A stretch of 64,000 bases of DNA from Gordonia bronchialis DSM 43247 (lineage in GTDB: Bacteria > Actinomycetota > Actinomycetes > Mycobacteriales > Mycobacteriaceae): NCBI RefSeq assembly GCF_000024785.1, contig NC_013441.1:4092001-4156000 (forward strand), read 5' to 3'. Shown here piece by piece: positions 16,258-26,161 of this stretch. Position numbers and translations under genes: made by a program. The notes beneath the pieces were generated by a model that was not told where the DNA came from, made no database searches, and saw only the letters and a list, made by a program, of their open reading frames with translations. Each line of letters starts with the position of its first letter. The stretch's first letter is position 1.

Positions 16258-17754
16258 ATGACCGCCGTCGCCACCGAATTGCTCCCGAGGATCCGAGACT
16301 TCATCTCCGCCGACCGATCCATGCTGATCGGCGGGGAATGGGTCTCGGCCGCCTCCGGGCGCACCTTCGAGACCATCGACCCGGCCACCGCTCGGCCGAT
16401 CACCTCGGTGGCGCACGGCGAGGCCACCGACGTCGACCGCGCGGTCCGAGCCGCACGCCGCGCCTTCGACGAAGGTCCCTGGGCGTCGATGAAGCCGAAC
16501 GAGCGGGAACGACTGCTCTGGCGGGTCGGCGACCTCCTCACCGAACGCGCCGCAGAGTTCGGGCAGCTCGAGGCGCTCGACAACGGCAAGGCCGCGACCA
16601 TCGCCTCCGCGGTCGACGTGTCGTGGTCGGCGGACATCTTCCGCTACAACGCCGGCCTGGCCACCAAGATCACCGGCTCGACGGTCGACGTGTCGATGCC
16701 GTTCGTGCCGGGCGGCGAGTTCCACGCGTACACGCTGCGGGAGCCGGTCGGCGTCTGCGGGCTCATCGTGCCGTGGAACTTCCCGTTGCTGATGGCGGCG
16801 TTCAAACTGGCACCCGCGCTGGCCGCCGGAAACACGGTGATCCTCAAGCCCGCCGAACAGACACCGCTCACCGCACTGCTGCTCGGCGAGATCTTCGAGG
16901 AGGCCGGATTCCCGCCCGGTGTGGTCAACATCGTCACCGGTTTCGGCGACGCGGGGGCCGCGCTGGCCGCCCACGACGACGTCGACAAGATCGCATTCAC
17001 CGGTTCCACCGAGGTCGGCAAGAAGATCGTCGAGGCCGCCAAGGGCAATCTGAAGAAGGTCTCCCTGGAACTCGGCGGGAAGAGCCCCAACATCGTGTTC
17101 GCCGACGCCGACTTCGAGAAGGCGGTCGCCGGTTCGGTGGCCGCGTGGATGTTCAACCACGGCCAGTGCTGCGTGGCCGGCACCCGACTTTTCGTGGAAC
17201 GCCCGATCTTCGACGACTTCACCGCGGCAGTCGCCGAGGCCGCATCGCAGGCCAAGATCGGCCCGGGCCTGGACCCCGCCACCGAACTCGGTCCGCTGGT
17301 CAGCCAGGAGCAGTTCGACCGCGTCAGCGGCTACCTGTCGGCCGGACTCGCCGACGGCGCCCGTGCCCTGACCGGCGGAAAGCGTTGGGGCGATGAGGGA
17401 TTCTTCATCGAGCCGACCGTCTTCGTCGACGTCGAGCCACATTTCTCGATCGTGACCGAGGAGATCTTCGGGCCCGTCGTCGCAGCACTGCCCTTCGACG
17501 CCGACACCGGCGTCGCGGCCGCCGCCAACGACTCCATCTACGGTCTGGCCGCGGGCATCTGGACACAGGACCTGTCCAAGGCGCACAAGACCGCGCGGGC
17601 GATCAAGGCCGGTTCGGTGTGGGTCAACCAGTACAACGGCTTCGACACCGCCATGCCCTTCGGCGGCTACAAGCAGTCCGGCTGGGGACGCGAACTGGGG
17701 TCGTCGGCCATCGACCTGTACACGCAGACCAAGGCCGTCAACATCGCCCTCTGA
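16258..17754 (+). CDS. Aldehyde dehydrogenase
   Basis: NAD(P)-dependent aldehyde dehydrogenase superfamily, 498 residues, oxidising an aldehyde to a carboxylate. Cofactor-binding PWNFP is at 172-176 and FTGSTEVGK near 247. Catalytic Glu271 lies in LELGGKSPN and the nucleophile Cys305 in GQCCVAGTR. Full length. ATG at 16258 follows AGGAG by 7 bases. It is followed after 39 bp by an NDMA-dependent alcohol dehydrogenase, so the pair can convert a primary alcohol to an acid. An AcoR-like regulator lies upstream. Confidence 0.93.
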   Translation: MTAVATELLPRIRDFISADRSMLIGGEWVSAASGRTFETIDPATARPITSVAHGEATDVDRAVRAARRAFDEGPWASMKPNERERLLWRVGDLLTERAAEFGQLEALDNGKAATIASAVDVSWSADIFRYNAGLATKITGSTVDVSMPFVPGGEFHAYTLREPVGVCGLIVPWNFPLLMAAFKLAPALAAGNTVILKPAEQTPLTALLLGEIFEEAGFPPGVVNIVTGFGDAGAALAAHDDVDKIAFTGSTEVGKKIVEAAKGNLKKVSLELGGKSPNIVFADADFEKAVAGSVAAWMFNHGQCCVAGTRLFVERPIFDDFTAAVAEAASQAKIGPGLDPATELGPLVSQEQFDRVSGYLSAGLADGARALTGGKRWGDEGFFIEPTVFVDVEPHFSIVTEEIFGPVVAALPFDADTGVAAAANDSIYGLAAGIWTQDLSKAHKTARAIKAGSVWVNQYNGFDTAMPFGGYKQSGWGRELGSSAIDLYTQTKAVNIAL

Positions 17755-17793
17755 CCCAGCCCATCATCACCGAGACACCAAGGAGCACAAACC

Positions 17794-18912
17794 ATGTCGA
17801 TGACCACCAAGGCCGCTGTCCTGACCGCACCCGGCAAGCCGTTCGAGATCGTCGAACTCGCCCTCGACGAGCCCCGCGAGGGTGAGGTCCTGATCAAGTA
17901 CACCGCTGCCGGGCTCTGCCATTCCGACCTGCACCTCACCGACGGCGACCTGCCACCGCGTTATCCGATCGTCGGCGGCCACGAGGGGTCGGGCATCATC
18001 GAGGCCGTCGGCCCGGGCGTCACCAAGGTCAAGCCGGGTGACCACGTGGTGTGCAGCTTCATCCCCAACTGCGGCACCTGCCGCTACTGTTCGACCGGCC
18101 GGCAGAACCTGTGTGACATGGGCGCCACCATCCTGGAAGGCTCCATGCCCGACGGTACCTTCCGCTTCCATTCCGGCAGTGATGATTTCGGTGCGATGTG
18201 CATGCTCGGCACCTTCGCCGAGCGCGCCACCATCTCCCAGCACTCCGTGGTCAAGGTCGACGACTGGCTGCCGCTGGAGAAGGCCGTCCTGGTGGGCTGC
18301 GGCGTCCCGTCCGGTTGGGGGACCTCGGTATACGCCGGGGGTGTTCGCGCCGGCGACACCGTGGTCATCTACGGCATCGGCGGACTCGGCATCAACGCCG
18401 TACAGGGCGCCGTGTCGGCCGGGGCCAAGCATGTCGTCGTCGTCGATCCGGTTGCTTTCAAACGGGATACCGCACTCAAGTTCGGTGCCACGCACGCCTT
18501 CGCCGACGCGGCCGAGGCTGCCGAGAAGGTCAACGAACTGACTTGGGGTCAGGGTGCCGATCAGGCGCTGATCCTGGTGGGCACCGTCGACGAGGAGGTC
18601 GTGCAGAACGCGACGGCCGTCGTCGGCAAGGGCGGCGTGGTGGTCATCACCGGTCTCGCCGATCCGACGAAGCTGACCGTGCACGTCTCGGGCACCGATC
18701 TCACCTTGAACCAGAAGACCATCAAGGGCACGCTGTTCGGTTCGGCCAACCCGCAGTACGACATCGTGCGACTACTCCGTCTGTACGACGCCGGGCAGCT
18801 CAAGCTCGATGAGCTGATCACCCAGACCTACACGCTGGACCAGGTCAACGAGGGGTACCAGGATCTCCGTGACGGCAAGAACATTCGCGGTGTGATCATC
18901 CACGACAGCTGA
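17794..18912 (+). CDS. NDMA-dependent zinc alcohol dehydrogenase
   Basis: Medium-chain zinc dehydrogenase of 372 residues. Catalytic zinc ligands Cys42 (LCHSD) and His63-Glu64 (GGHEGSG); structural zinc cysteines 93, 96, 99 and 107; Rossmann GIGGLGINAVQ near 190. The sequence pattern (HSGSDDFGAMCMLGTF, LTWGQGADQALILVG) is that of actinobacterial nicotinoprotein-type, N,N-dimethyl-4-nitrosoaniline-dependent enzymes, which hold NAD tightly. ATG at 17794 after AAGGAG. Ends the operon with the aldehyde dehydrogenase; a strong hairpin follows. Confidence 0.92.
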   Translation: MSMTTKAAVLTAPGKPFEIVELALDEPREGEVLIKYTAAGLCHSDLHLTDGDLPPRYPIVGGHEGSGIIEAVGPGVTKVKPGDHVVCSFIPNCGTCRYCSTGRQNLCDMGATILEGSMPDGTFRFHSGSDDFGAMCMLGTFAERATISQHSVVKVDDWLPLEKAVLVGCGVPSGWGTSVYAGGVRAGDTVVIYGIGGLGINAVQGAVSAGAKHVVVVDPVAFKRDTALKFGATHAFADAAEAAEKVNELTWGQGADQALILVGTVDEEVVQNATAVVGKGGVVVITGLADPTKLTVHVSGTDLTLNQKTIKGTLFGSANPQYDIVRLLRLYDAGQLKLDELITQTYTLDQVNEGYQDLRDGKNIRGVIIHDS

Positions 18913-18934
18913 CTCTGCGCAGTCACCCCGAACC

Positions 18935-18975
18935 CCGGTCCCGGGCGCGCACGTCCCCAACGCGTCCGGGACCGG
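18935..18975 (+). terminator. Hairpin terminator after the alcohol dehydrogenase
   Basis: CCGGTCCCGG at 18935-18944 pairs perfectly with CCGGGACCGG at 18966-18975, leaving a 21-nt loop, 22 bases after the stop codon. No U-run follows (TTCC only). Position and stem make it the probable end of the two-dehydrogenase transcript. Confidence 0.6.
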
Positions 18976-19122
18976 TTCCATCTCCAGAACTCGTCGGGTC
19001 AGAACTCGAATTGCACACGCGCGACGTCCACGCACAGTTTCGGATCATCCCGTCATCAGCACACGTCCCCGGAGACCGAATCCGAGGATCGCCTCGGCCG
19101 CACGACGGTAGAGTCGGGCAGT

Positions 19123-19857
19123 GTGAGGCCGTTCTTGCTGATCAGCATTCGTGCCGACGACGACGCCGCCGACAACGAGTACGAGGCGTTCGTCCGATTC
19201 AGCGGACTCTCCCACCGAACTCTGCATCGCCTGCGGCTCGAGCAGGAATCGTCAGGCGATCTCGATCCCGCCGACTACGCGGGCATCATGCTCGGTGGCG
19301 GCCCGTTCAACGCGAGCGATCCGTACGAGTCGAAGTCGCCGGCACAGATTCGTGCCGAAAAGGAGCTCGCCGCACTGCTCGGGACGGTGATCGATGAGGA
19401 CTCGTGGTTCCTCGGTGCGTGTTACGGCATCGGCACGATCGGCACAGCCATCGGCGCCGTCGTCGACCGGCGCTGGCCGGAACCGATCAGTGCAGTCCCG
19501 GTGGCCCTGTCCGACGCCGGACTCGCCGACCCGCTGATGGGTGTGCTGCCCCCGCATTTCGACGCCTTCGTCGGCCACAAAGAAGCCATCAGCTCACTAC
19601 CACCGCACGCGGTTCTCCTCGCGTCGTCACCCGCCTGCCCGGTACAGGCCTTCCGCGTCGGAAACCACGTGTATGCCACCCAGTTCCATCCGGAACTCGA
19701 CGTCGAGGGCCTGTGCACGCGGATCACCGCCTATCGCCACCACGGCTACTTCGACCCCGCCGAACACGATTCCCTGATCGCGATGGCGCGGCGCAGTGTC
19801 GTCACCGACCCGCCGAAGCTGTTGCCGCGCTTCGTCGAACTGGCCCGCGCGGGCTGA
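19123..19857 (+). CDS. Class I glutamine amidotransferase-like protein
   Basis: GATase1-domain protein of 244 residues, related to the glutaminase domain of GMP synthase but standing alone. LGGGPFN forms the oxyanion region, the nucleophile Cys lies in GACYGIG near residue 98, and FHPELD supplies the catalytic His-Glu pair. The partner or substrate is unknown; such proteins may hydrolyse gamma-glutamyl compounds. GTG start at 19123. Single gene, convergent with the TetR gene, the gap being filled by a dispersed repeat. Confidence 0.85.
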   Translation: MRPFLLISIRADDDAADNEYEAFVRFSGLSHRTLHRLRLEQESSGDLDPADYAGIMLGGGPFNASDPYESKSPAQIRAEKELAALLGTVIDEDSWFLGACYGIGTIGTAIGAVVDRRWPEPISAVPVALSDAGLADPLMGVLPPHFDAFVGHKEAISSLPPHAVLLASSPACPVQAFRVGNHVYATQFHPELDVEGLCTRITAYRHHGYFDPAEHDSLIAMARRSVVTDPPKLLPRFVELARAG

Positions 19858-19873
19858 CCCGCCCGCCCATGTG

Positions 19874-19892
19874 CTGGTTGAGCCGCGACAGG
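19874..19892. repeat. Partial copy of the GGTTGAGCC dispersed repeat
   Basis: CTGGTTGAGCCGCGACAGG in the 42-bp gap between convergent genes. It matches the head of the longer copies at 48297 and 62007. The tail of the element is not recognisable here. Confidence 0.65.
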
Positions 19893-19899
19893 TGAGCGC

Positions 19900-20511
19900 T
19901 CAGCCGAGCGAGGTTCGCAACATCTCCGACCAGGTGGCGACCACCTGCGCGCGACGCGCCGAGTCATCGGACAGCGTGTCGGCAAGACCGAGACCGCGCG
20001 CGAGGTCGAGTGTCGCCTGCACCGCGCGGTAAGCCTGCTCGTCATCGGGGTCGGCACCGAGGGTGGCCATCGTCATGCGGTGTGCCGCTCGCGCGAACTT
20101 GGCCTCCAGCGGCAGGATCAGCCCACGCAGTGCGCTGTCCGACGCCGCGGCGGCCCACACCTGCAGGGCCGCTTTGAACTCCGTGCCGGTGTAGATCTCC
20201 ACCGCGCGATCGACCGCCACCCGCACCCGATCCTGTCCTGCCGGGACGGCCGCCGCCGTTGACATCCGGACCGTCAGATCGTCGAAGACCTGCTCGAGCG
20301 TGGCGGTGATCAGCTTCTCGCGTGTCGGGAAATGGTGTTGGGCCGCCCCGCGGGAGACGCCGGCACGCTCGGCCACCGCCGCCACCGTCGCAGACGCCCA
20401 GCCGTCGTGGGCCAACGCGTCGATCGTCGCGGCGAGGAGGCGTTCGCGTGTCAGCCGCGACCGCTCCTGTTGTGGCTCACGCGAACCGGCGCCGCGCGTG
20501 GTTGTCGTCAC
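19900..20511 (-). CDS. TetR family repressor of the AtuA/carboxylase operon
   Basis: Regulator of 203 residues from GTG 20511. The N-terminal helix-turn-helix runs from about 20 to 65 (TRERLLAATIDALAHDGW, then AVAERAGVSRGAAQHHFPTREKL). The C-terminal ligand domain is helical. The GTG overlaps the stop of the enoyl-CoA hydratase gene (GTGA), making it the last gene of the eight-gene catabolic operon. It is presumably a local autorepressor responding to an acyl-CoA intermediate, acting at the palindrome upstream of the operon. Confidence 0.88.
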   Translation of the reverse strand: MTTTTRGAGSREPQQERSRLTRERLLAATIDALAHDGWASATVAAVAERAGVSRGAAQHHFPTREKLITATLEQVFDDLTVRMSTAAAVPAGQDRVRVAVDRAVEIYTGTEFKAALQVWAAAASDSALRGLILPLEAKFARAAHRMTMATLGADPDDEQAYRAVQATLDLARGLGLADTLSDDSARRAQVVATWSEMLRTSLG

Positions 20512-21326
20512 GACGGTTCGGCCGCTGCGGTGAGGTCCCACGGGGGCGCCTTCTTGGACAGAAATGCGGTCATCCCCGCGCGCGCCTCATCGGAGGCGAA
20601 CAACGCCGCTGACTCCTGCGCACGTTGATCGGCCGACGCCGCGAACGACGCCAGAAGTGACGCGGTGGTCAGCGCCTTGGATGCCGCCAGACCCTGGGGC
20701 GATGCACGACGAACACCGTTGAGCACCGTCGCCACGCCGTCATCGAGCGCGTCGGCGGAGTCGAACGCCTCGGTGACCAGCCCGATCTCAACCGCTCGCG
20801 CCGGGTCAAAGGTCTCACCGGTGAGGAAGTATCGACCCGGGGCGCGGCCGGACATCTTGGGCAACAACGCAAGTGAGATCACCGACGGAGCCACGCCGAG
20901 TCGTGCCTCGGTCAGCGCGAAGGTGCAGCGCGGGCCGGCGAGCACGATGTCCGACGCGCCGATCAGGCCGAAACCACCGGCGCGCACATGGCCGTCGATG
21001 CGGGCGATCACCGGCTTCGGCGTCTCGATGATGATGCGCATCAGGTCGATCATCGAGCGGGTGCCGGCCGACGATGCATCCTCCACCGACATTCCCGACG
21101 CCAGTGCCTCACTGAGATCGGCTCCCGCGCAGAAGGTCCCGCCGCTGTGGGTGAGCACGATCGCGCGTACCTGTGGGTCGTCGGCCGCCCGGCGCAGACC
21201 CGACTGCAGTTGTCCCACCAGCGTGGCCCCGAGTGCGTTGCGCTTCTCGGGCGCATCGAGTTGCACCGTCGCGACCCCGGCGTCGATGTCGACCCGGACC
21301 TTGACCTCACCGTCGACCTCACTCAT
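20508..21326 (-). CDS. Enoyl-CoA hydratase/isomerase family protein
   Basis: Crotonase-fold protein of 272 residues. The CoA/oxyanion elements SGGTFCAGADL (near 60-70) and HVRAGGFGLIGASDI (near 113-127) are present, and a Glu sits in EARLGVAP. It would hydrate or hydrolyse an enoyl-CoA, for example after carboxylation, as AtuE or LiuC do in terpene and leucine degradation. It lies 13 bp after an acyl-CoA dehydrogenase gene in an operon with carboxylase subunits. Confidence 0.88.
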   Translation of the reverse strand: MSEVDGEVKVRVDIDAGVATVQLDAPEKRNALGATLVGQLQSGLRRAADDPQVRAIVLTHSGGTFCAGADLSEALASGMSVEDASSAGTRSMIDLMRIIIETPKPVIARIDGHVRAGGFGLIGASDIVLAGPRCTFALTEARLGVAPSVISLALLPKMSGRAPGRYFLTGETFDPARAVEIGLVTEAFDSADALDDGVATVLNGVRRASPQGLAASKALTTASLLASFAASADQRAQESAALFASDEARAGMTAFLSKKAPPWDLTAAAEPS

Positions 21327-21339
21327 GACACTCTCCCGC

Positions 21340-22524
21340 TCAGTACGACTTCGGCAGACCGAGGCTGGTCTGCGCGACGAAGTTGAGGATCATCTCCCGA
21401 CTCACCGGGGCGATCCGGGCGATGCGGGCGAGGCTCAGCATGGGCGCGAGTCCGTACTCGGTGGTGAGCCCGTTGCCGCCCATCGAATGCACGGCCTGAT
21501 CGACGATCTTCACACACGCCTCCGCCGCGGCGTACTTCGCCATGTTGGCGGGTTCGGCTGCGCCCCAGTCGTCTCCGGCGTCGTACATGGTGGCGGCCTT
21601 CTGCATCATCAGCTTGGCCATCTCGATCTGCACCTTACCTTCCGCGAGCGGGTGGGCGATCGCCTGATGCGCGCCGATCGGCGTCTTCCACACGGTGCGA
21701 TCGTTGACGTAGGCGACGGCCTTGCCGAGTGCGAAGCGGCCCATACCGACAGCGGATGCGGCGGCCATGATGCGTTCCGGGTTGAGCCCGGCGAACAGCT
21801 GACTCAGCGCGGCGTCCTCGGAGCCGACCAGCGCGTCGGCCGGCAGTCGCACATCGTCGAGGAAGAGCTGGAACTGCTTCTCCGGGTTCTGCAGTTCCAT
21901 GTCGATCATGGTCCACTCGAAGCCGGCGGCGTCGGTGGGCAGGATGAACAGAGCCGGCTTGAGTTTGCCGGTTTTGGCGTCCTCGGTGCGGGCCACGATC
22001 AGCACCGCCTGCGCCTGGTCGACGCCAGAGATGAACACCTTGCGGCCGTTGAGGATCCAGTCGTCACCGTCGCGCCGGGCGGTGGTGGTGATCTGATGGG
22101 AGTTGGAGCCGGCGTCGGGTTCGGTGATGCCGAACGCCATCGTGATGGTGCCGTCGGCGAGCCCCGGGATCCATCGCTGCTTCTGCTCGTCGGTGCCGAA
22201 ACGCGCGATGATGTTGCCGCAGATCGCCGGGGAGACCACCAGCATCAGCAACCCGGTGCCGGCCGCGGCGATCTCCTCCATCACGATCGACAGCTCGTAC
22301 ATCCCCGCTCCGCCGCCGCCGTACTCCTCGGGCAGATTGACGCCGATGAAGCCGAGTTTGCCGGCTTCCAGCCACATCTCGTCGGTCTTGCGTCCCTCGC
22401 GGGCGCATTGGCGGAAGTACTCCTGTCCGTACTTCGCGGCGAACGCGGCCACCGACGACCGCAACGCGGCACGCTCGGGTGTCTCCACGAACGGATTGGT
22501 GACGTGATCGATGGTCTCGGTCAT
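21340..22524 (-). CDS. Acyl-CoA dehydrogenase
   Basis: FAD-dependent alpha,beta-dehydrogenase of acyl-CoA thioesters, 394 residues, standard length. FAD/substrate motifs include FGITEPDAGSNSHQ near 128 and the HQAIAHPLAEGKVQ region. C-terminal MGGNGLTTEYGLAPM precedes the segment that closes the active site. Sequence type is close to short/branched-chain enzymes. The start codon shares one base with the stop of the biotin carboxylase gene (TGATG). Member of the eight-gene operon. Confidence 0.92.
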   Translation of the reverse strand: MTETIDHVTNPFVETPERAALRSSVAAFAAKYGQEYFRQCAREGRKTDEMWLEAGKLGFIGVNLPEEYGGGGAGMYELSIVMEEIAAAGTGLLMLVVSPAICGNIIARFGTDEQKQRWIPGLADGTITMAFGITEPDAGSNSHQITTTARRDGDDWILNGRKVFISGVDQAQAVLIVARTEDAKTGKLKPALFILPTDAAGFEWTMIDMELQNPEKQFQLFLDDVRLPADALVGSEDAALSQLFAGLNPERIMAAASAVGMGRFALGKAVAYVNDRTVWKTPIGAHQAIAHPLAEGKVQIEMAKLMMQKAATMYDAGDDWGAAEPANMAKYAAAEACVKIVDQAVHSMGGNGLTTEYGLAPMLSLARIARIAPVSREMILNFVAQTSLGLPKSY

Positions 22525-24542
22525 CAGTGGGTCTCCTCGTGTGTGGTGGTTTCGGTTGACGCGGAATCGGTCTCATCATCGGAGCTGATGACCGCGAGTA
22601 CATCGCCGACGGACAGTTGCTGACCGCTCTGCACGGCCAGCGTGGTCACCACACCGTCGGCGGGCGCGGCCACGGTGTGTTCCATTTTCATGGCCTCGAG
22701 CCAGAGCAGTGGCTGTCCCGCGCTCACCCGGTCGCCCTCGGCCACCGCGATGCGGATCACCGACCCGGGCATCGGGGCCAAGAGCGACCCGGGACGTTGT
22801 ACGGCGGCCGGATCGACGAACCGTGGCGCCCGGCGCAGTGCGACCGACCGGCCGGGCCCATCGACAAAGACCTCGTCGCCGTAGCGGTGGACATCGAACG
22901 TCGTTCGCACACCCGAGATCTCCATGGTCACCCGGTCCGCGGCGACGTCGACGACGGCGACCTCGGCAAGGTCCGGCAGTTCGACGCCGGTGCGGGTCAT
23001 GCGGTAGCGGACGTCGAGTTCCGTGCCCTGCCCGGTGGTGTAGCGCTTGACCTGGAATCCCGACGGCAGGTTGCGCCACCCGGCCGGCAGCCCACGCTGG
23101 ACGGCAGCCGCCGCGCGGGCCGCTGCCGCGTCGGCCAACGCTGCCGCTGCGGCGCCCACGGCCACATCGTCATCGTCGACGAGTGGTGCGGAGAGTACGT
23201 CGAGGCCCACCGTGTCGATGAACCCGGTGTCGGTGTCGCCCTCCCCGAAGGCCTTGCTACGCAACGTGTTGACGAGCATGTCCCGGTTGGTCAGCGGACC
23301 GTGCAGCCGCGCGTCGGCCAACGATCGGGCAAGCATCGCCGCCGCCCGCCGCCGATCCGGGGCCCAGGCGATGATCTTGGCGAGCATCGGATCGTAGAAG
23401 GTGGAGATCTCGCTCCCGGCTTCGATGCCGGCGTCGACCCGGATGCCGGGGCGCTGCAACGGACCGAACCGGACATCGGCAGCGATGTCGATCGCGTGGA
23501 CGGCACCCGATTGCGGCTGCCAATCGGCTGACGGATCCTCGGCGTAGAGCCGCACCTCGATGGCATGGCCGCGCGTACCGGGTTCGGTGACGTCGAGATG
23601 CTCGCCCATCGCCACGCGCAGTTGCCACTCGACGAGATCGGTTCCGGTGGTCAGTTCCGTCACCGGGTGCTCCACCTGCAGGCGGGTGTTGGTCTCCAGG
23701 AAGAAGAACCGGCCCGACGCGTCGGCGAGGAACTCCACCGTCCCCGCACCCGTGTAGCCGATCGTCGACGCCGCGGTGCGGGCCGCGGCGAACAGCCGCT
23801 CTCGCAGGTCACCGCCGATCCGTTCCACGAGCGGTGCCGGCGCCTCTTCGATGATCTTCTGATGCCGCCGCTGGATCGAGCATTCCCGCTCACCGACGGC
23901 CCAGACGGCCCCGTGCGCATCGGCCATGATCTGGACCTCGATGTGGTGTCCGCTCTCCACGTAGGGCTCGCAGAAGACGGTGGGGTCGCCGAAGGCGGAC
24001 TCCGCTTCCCGGGCCGCCGCCGAGATGGCCGCGTCGAGCTCGTCGAGGCTGCGCACGATCCGCATACCGCGGCCACCGCCTCCGGCCGACGCCTTGATGA
24101 GCAGTGGGAGATCGTCGGCGCGCACCGCGGCCGGGTCGATGTCGCCGAGCACGGGCACCCCGGCATCGGCCATCAGCTTCTTGGCGTTGACCTTGGAGCC
24201 CATCGATGCGATCGCGGCGGGCGGCGGACCGATCCAGGTGAGCCCGGCGTCGATCACCGCTTGCGCGAATTCGGCGTTCTCGGAGAGGAACCCGTAGCCG
24301 GGGTGGATGGCGTCGGCACCTGCGGCGCGGGCGGCGGCGATGACGGCGTCGCCCCGCAGATAGGTGTCGGCGGACGTGGAGCCGGGGAGCCGGACCGAGT
24401 TGTCGGCCATCGCGACGTGCGGAGCGTGCGCGTCGGGGTCGGAGAAGACCGCGACGGTCCGCAATCCCATCGCGCGGGCGGTGGTGAACACGCGACAGGC
24501 GATCTCGCCACGGTTGGCCACGAGTACAGAGGTGATGGTCAT
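22524..24542 (-). CDS. Acyl-CoA carboxylase alpha subunit (biotin carboxylase and carrier)
   Basis: Protein of 672 residues combining a biotin carboxylase domain (about 1-450: HPGYGFLSENAEFA, ATP-grasp glycine loop GGGGRGM, HQKIIEEAPAP, EVRLYAEDP) with a C-terminal biotinyl carrier domain. The carrier Lys lies in LEAMKMEH near 638. It carboxylates biotin with ATP and bicarbonate and works with the beta subunit encoded just upstream (7 bp away). The architecture is that of 3-methylcrotonyl-CoA or geranyl-CoA carboxylases. Confidence 0.93.
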   Translation of the reverse strand: MTITSVLVANRGEIACRVFTTARAMGLRTVAVFSDPDAHAPHVAMADNSVRLPGSTSADTYLRGDAVIAAARAAGADAIHPGYGFLSENAEFAQAVIDAGLTWIGPPPAAIASMGSKVNAKKLMADAGVPVLGDIDPAAVRADDLPLLIKASAGGGGRGMRIVRSLDELDAAISAAAREAESAFGDPTVFCEPYVESGHHIEVQIMADAHGAVWAVGERECSIQRRHQKIIEEAPAPLVERIGGDLRERLFAAARTAASTIGYTGAGTVEFLADASGRFFFLETNTRLQVEHPVTELTTGTDLVEWQLRVAMGEHLDVTEPGTRGHAIEVRLYAEDPSADWQPQSGAVHAIDIAADVRFGPLQRPGIRVDAGIEAGSEISTFYDPMLAKIIAWAPDRRRAAAMLARSLADARLHGPLTNRDMLVNTLRSKAFGEGDTDTGFIDTVGLDVLSAPLVDDDDVAVGAAAAALADAAAARAAAAVQRGLPAGWRNLPSGFQVKRYTTGQGTELDVRYRMTRTGVELPDLAEVAVVDVAADRVTMEISGVRTTFDVHRYGDEVFVDGPGRSVALRRAPRFVDPAAVQRPGSLLAPMPGSVIRIAVAEGDRVSAGQPLLWLEAMKMEHTVAAPADGVVTTLAVQSGQQLSVGDVLAVISSDDETDSASTETTTHEETH

Positions 24543-24549
24543 GTCCGCC

Positions 24550-26148
24550 TCACATCCGGAAGACGCCGAAGTTGGACGTGCCCTCGACGGGCCCGCTGTG
24601 GATCGCCGAGAGACACAGCCCGAGAACGGTTCTGGTATCCCGGGGGTCGATGACGCCGTCGTCGTAGAGCATTCCGGACAGGAACGCGGGGACCGACTCG
24701 GCCTCGATCTGCGCCTCGATCATCTGCTTCATCGCCGCGTCGGCGGCCTCGTCGACCGTCCCGCCGCGCGCCTCGGTGGCCGCACGCGACACCAGCGAGA
24801 TCACCCCGGCCAGCTGAGCGGCACCCATGACGGCGGATTTCGCACTGGGCCAGGCGAACAGGAACCGCGGATCGTAGGCGCGCCCGCACATCCCGTAGTG
24901 TCCGGCGCCGTAACTGGCACCCATGAGCACCGAGATGTGCGGCACGGTGGAGTTGGACACCGCGTTGATCATCATCGAGCCGTGCTTGATGATGCCGTTC
25001 TGCTCGTACTCCTTGCCGACCATGTAGCCGGTGGTGTTGTGCAGGAACAACAATGGGGTGTCGCTGCGGTTCGCGAGCTGGATGAACTGGGTCGCCTTCT
25101 GCGATTCCTGGCTGAACAGCACGCCCTGCGCGTTGGCGAGGATGCCGATCGGGTACCCGTGGATGCGCGCCCATCCGGTGCACAGCGACGCCCCGTACTC
25201 CGGTTTGAACTCGTCGAAGTCGCTGTCGTCGACCACCCGGGCGATCACGTCACGCGGATTGAACGGGATCCTCAGATCCGACGGCACGATGCCGAGGAGT
25301 TCCTCGGGGTCGAAACGCGGTTCGATCACGTCGGCGACCGGTCCCGGCCCCTTCTTACGCCAGTTCAGTCGCGCGACGACGCGCCGTCCGATGCGGATGG
25401 CGTCCTGCTCGTCGGCCGCGTAGTAGTCGGCGAGCCCGGATTGCCGAGCGTGCATCGCAGCGCCGCCCAGCGATTCGTCATCGCTGTCCTCGCCGGTCGC
25501 CATCTTGACCAGCGGCGGTCCCCCGAGAAACACCTTCGACTGGTTCTCGATCATCACCACGTGATCGCTCATCCCCGGCACATAGGCACCGCCGGCCGTC
25601 GAGTTCCCGAAGACCAGTGCGACGGTGGGGATTCCGGCAGCAGACAGACGGGTGAGGTCACGAAACATCCGGCCACCGGGGATGAACACCTCCTTCTGCG
25701 TCGGCAGATCAGCCCCGCCGGACTCCACCAGCGACACCACGGGAAGGCGATTCTGCAGGGCGATATCGTTGCAGCGCAGTATCTTCCGGAGTGTCCACGG
25801 GTTGGAGGTGCCACCCTTGACGGTGGGATCGTTGGCAACGATCAGGCATTCGACACCCTCGACGACACCGATACCGGTCACCACCGATGCCCCCACCTGG
25901 AAGTCGGAGCCGTAGGCGGCCAGCGGGCACAGTTCGAGGAACGCCGAATCCTCGTCGACGAGGAGTTCGATCCGCTCGCGGGCGGTCATCTTGCCGCGCT
26001 TACGATGTCGGGCAACGTATTTCTCACCGCCGCCGGCCAGCGCCTTGTCGAACTCGCCGGCCAGTTCGTCGAGTTTGGTCTGCATCGCATCGGCGGATGC
26101 GACGTACTCCGATCCCGCCGGATCGAGAGTGGATCGTAGCGTTGTCAC
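24550..26148 (-). CDS. Acyl-CoA carboxylase beta subunit (carboxyltransferase)
   Basis: Carboxyltransferase of 532 residues that moves CO2 from biotin to an acyl-CoA. It has the two crotonase-like halves; the acyl-CoA pocket glycines lie in GNSTAGGAYVPGM and MGASYGAGHYGMCGRAY. The C-terminus NFGVFRM is typical of the methylcrotonyl/geranyl-CoA (LiuB/AtuC) type rather than propionyl-CoA carboxylases. Immediately followed by the alpha subunit gene. Confidence 0.92.
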   Translation of the reverse strand: MTTLRSTLDPAGSEYVASADAMQTKLDELAGEFDKALAGGGEKYVARHRKRGKMTARERIELLVDEDSAFLELCPLAAYGSDFQVGASVVTGIGVVEGVECLIVANDPTVKGGTSNPWTLRKILRCNDIALQNRLPVVSLVESGGADLPTQKEVFIPGGRMFRDLTRLSAAGIPTVALVFGNSTAGGAYVPGMSDHVVMIENQSKVFLGGPPLVKMATGEDSDDESLGGAAMHARQSGLADYYAADEQDAIRIGRRVVARLNWRKKGPGPVADVIEPRFDPEELLGIVPSDLRIPFNPRDVIARVVDDSDFDEFKPEYGASLCTGWARIHGYPIGILANAQGVLFSQESQKATQFIQLANRSDTPLLFLHNTTGYMVGKEYEQNGIIKHGSMMINAVSNSTVPHISVLMGASYGAGHYGMCGRAYDPRFLFAWPSAKSAVMGAAQLAGVISLVSRAATEARGGTVDEAADAAMKQMIEAQIEAESVPAFLSGMLYDDGVIDPRDTRTVLGLCLSAIHSGPVEGTSNFGVFRM

Positions 26149-26161
26149 CTGCTGACTCCCG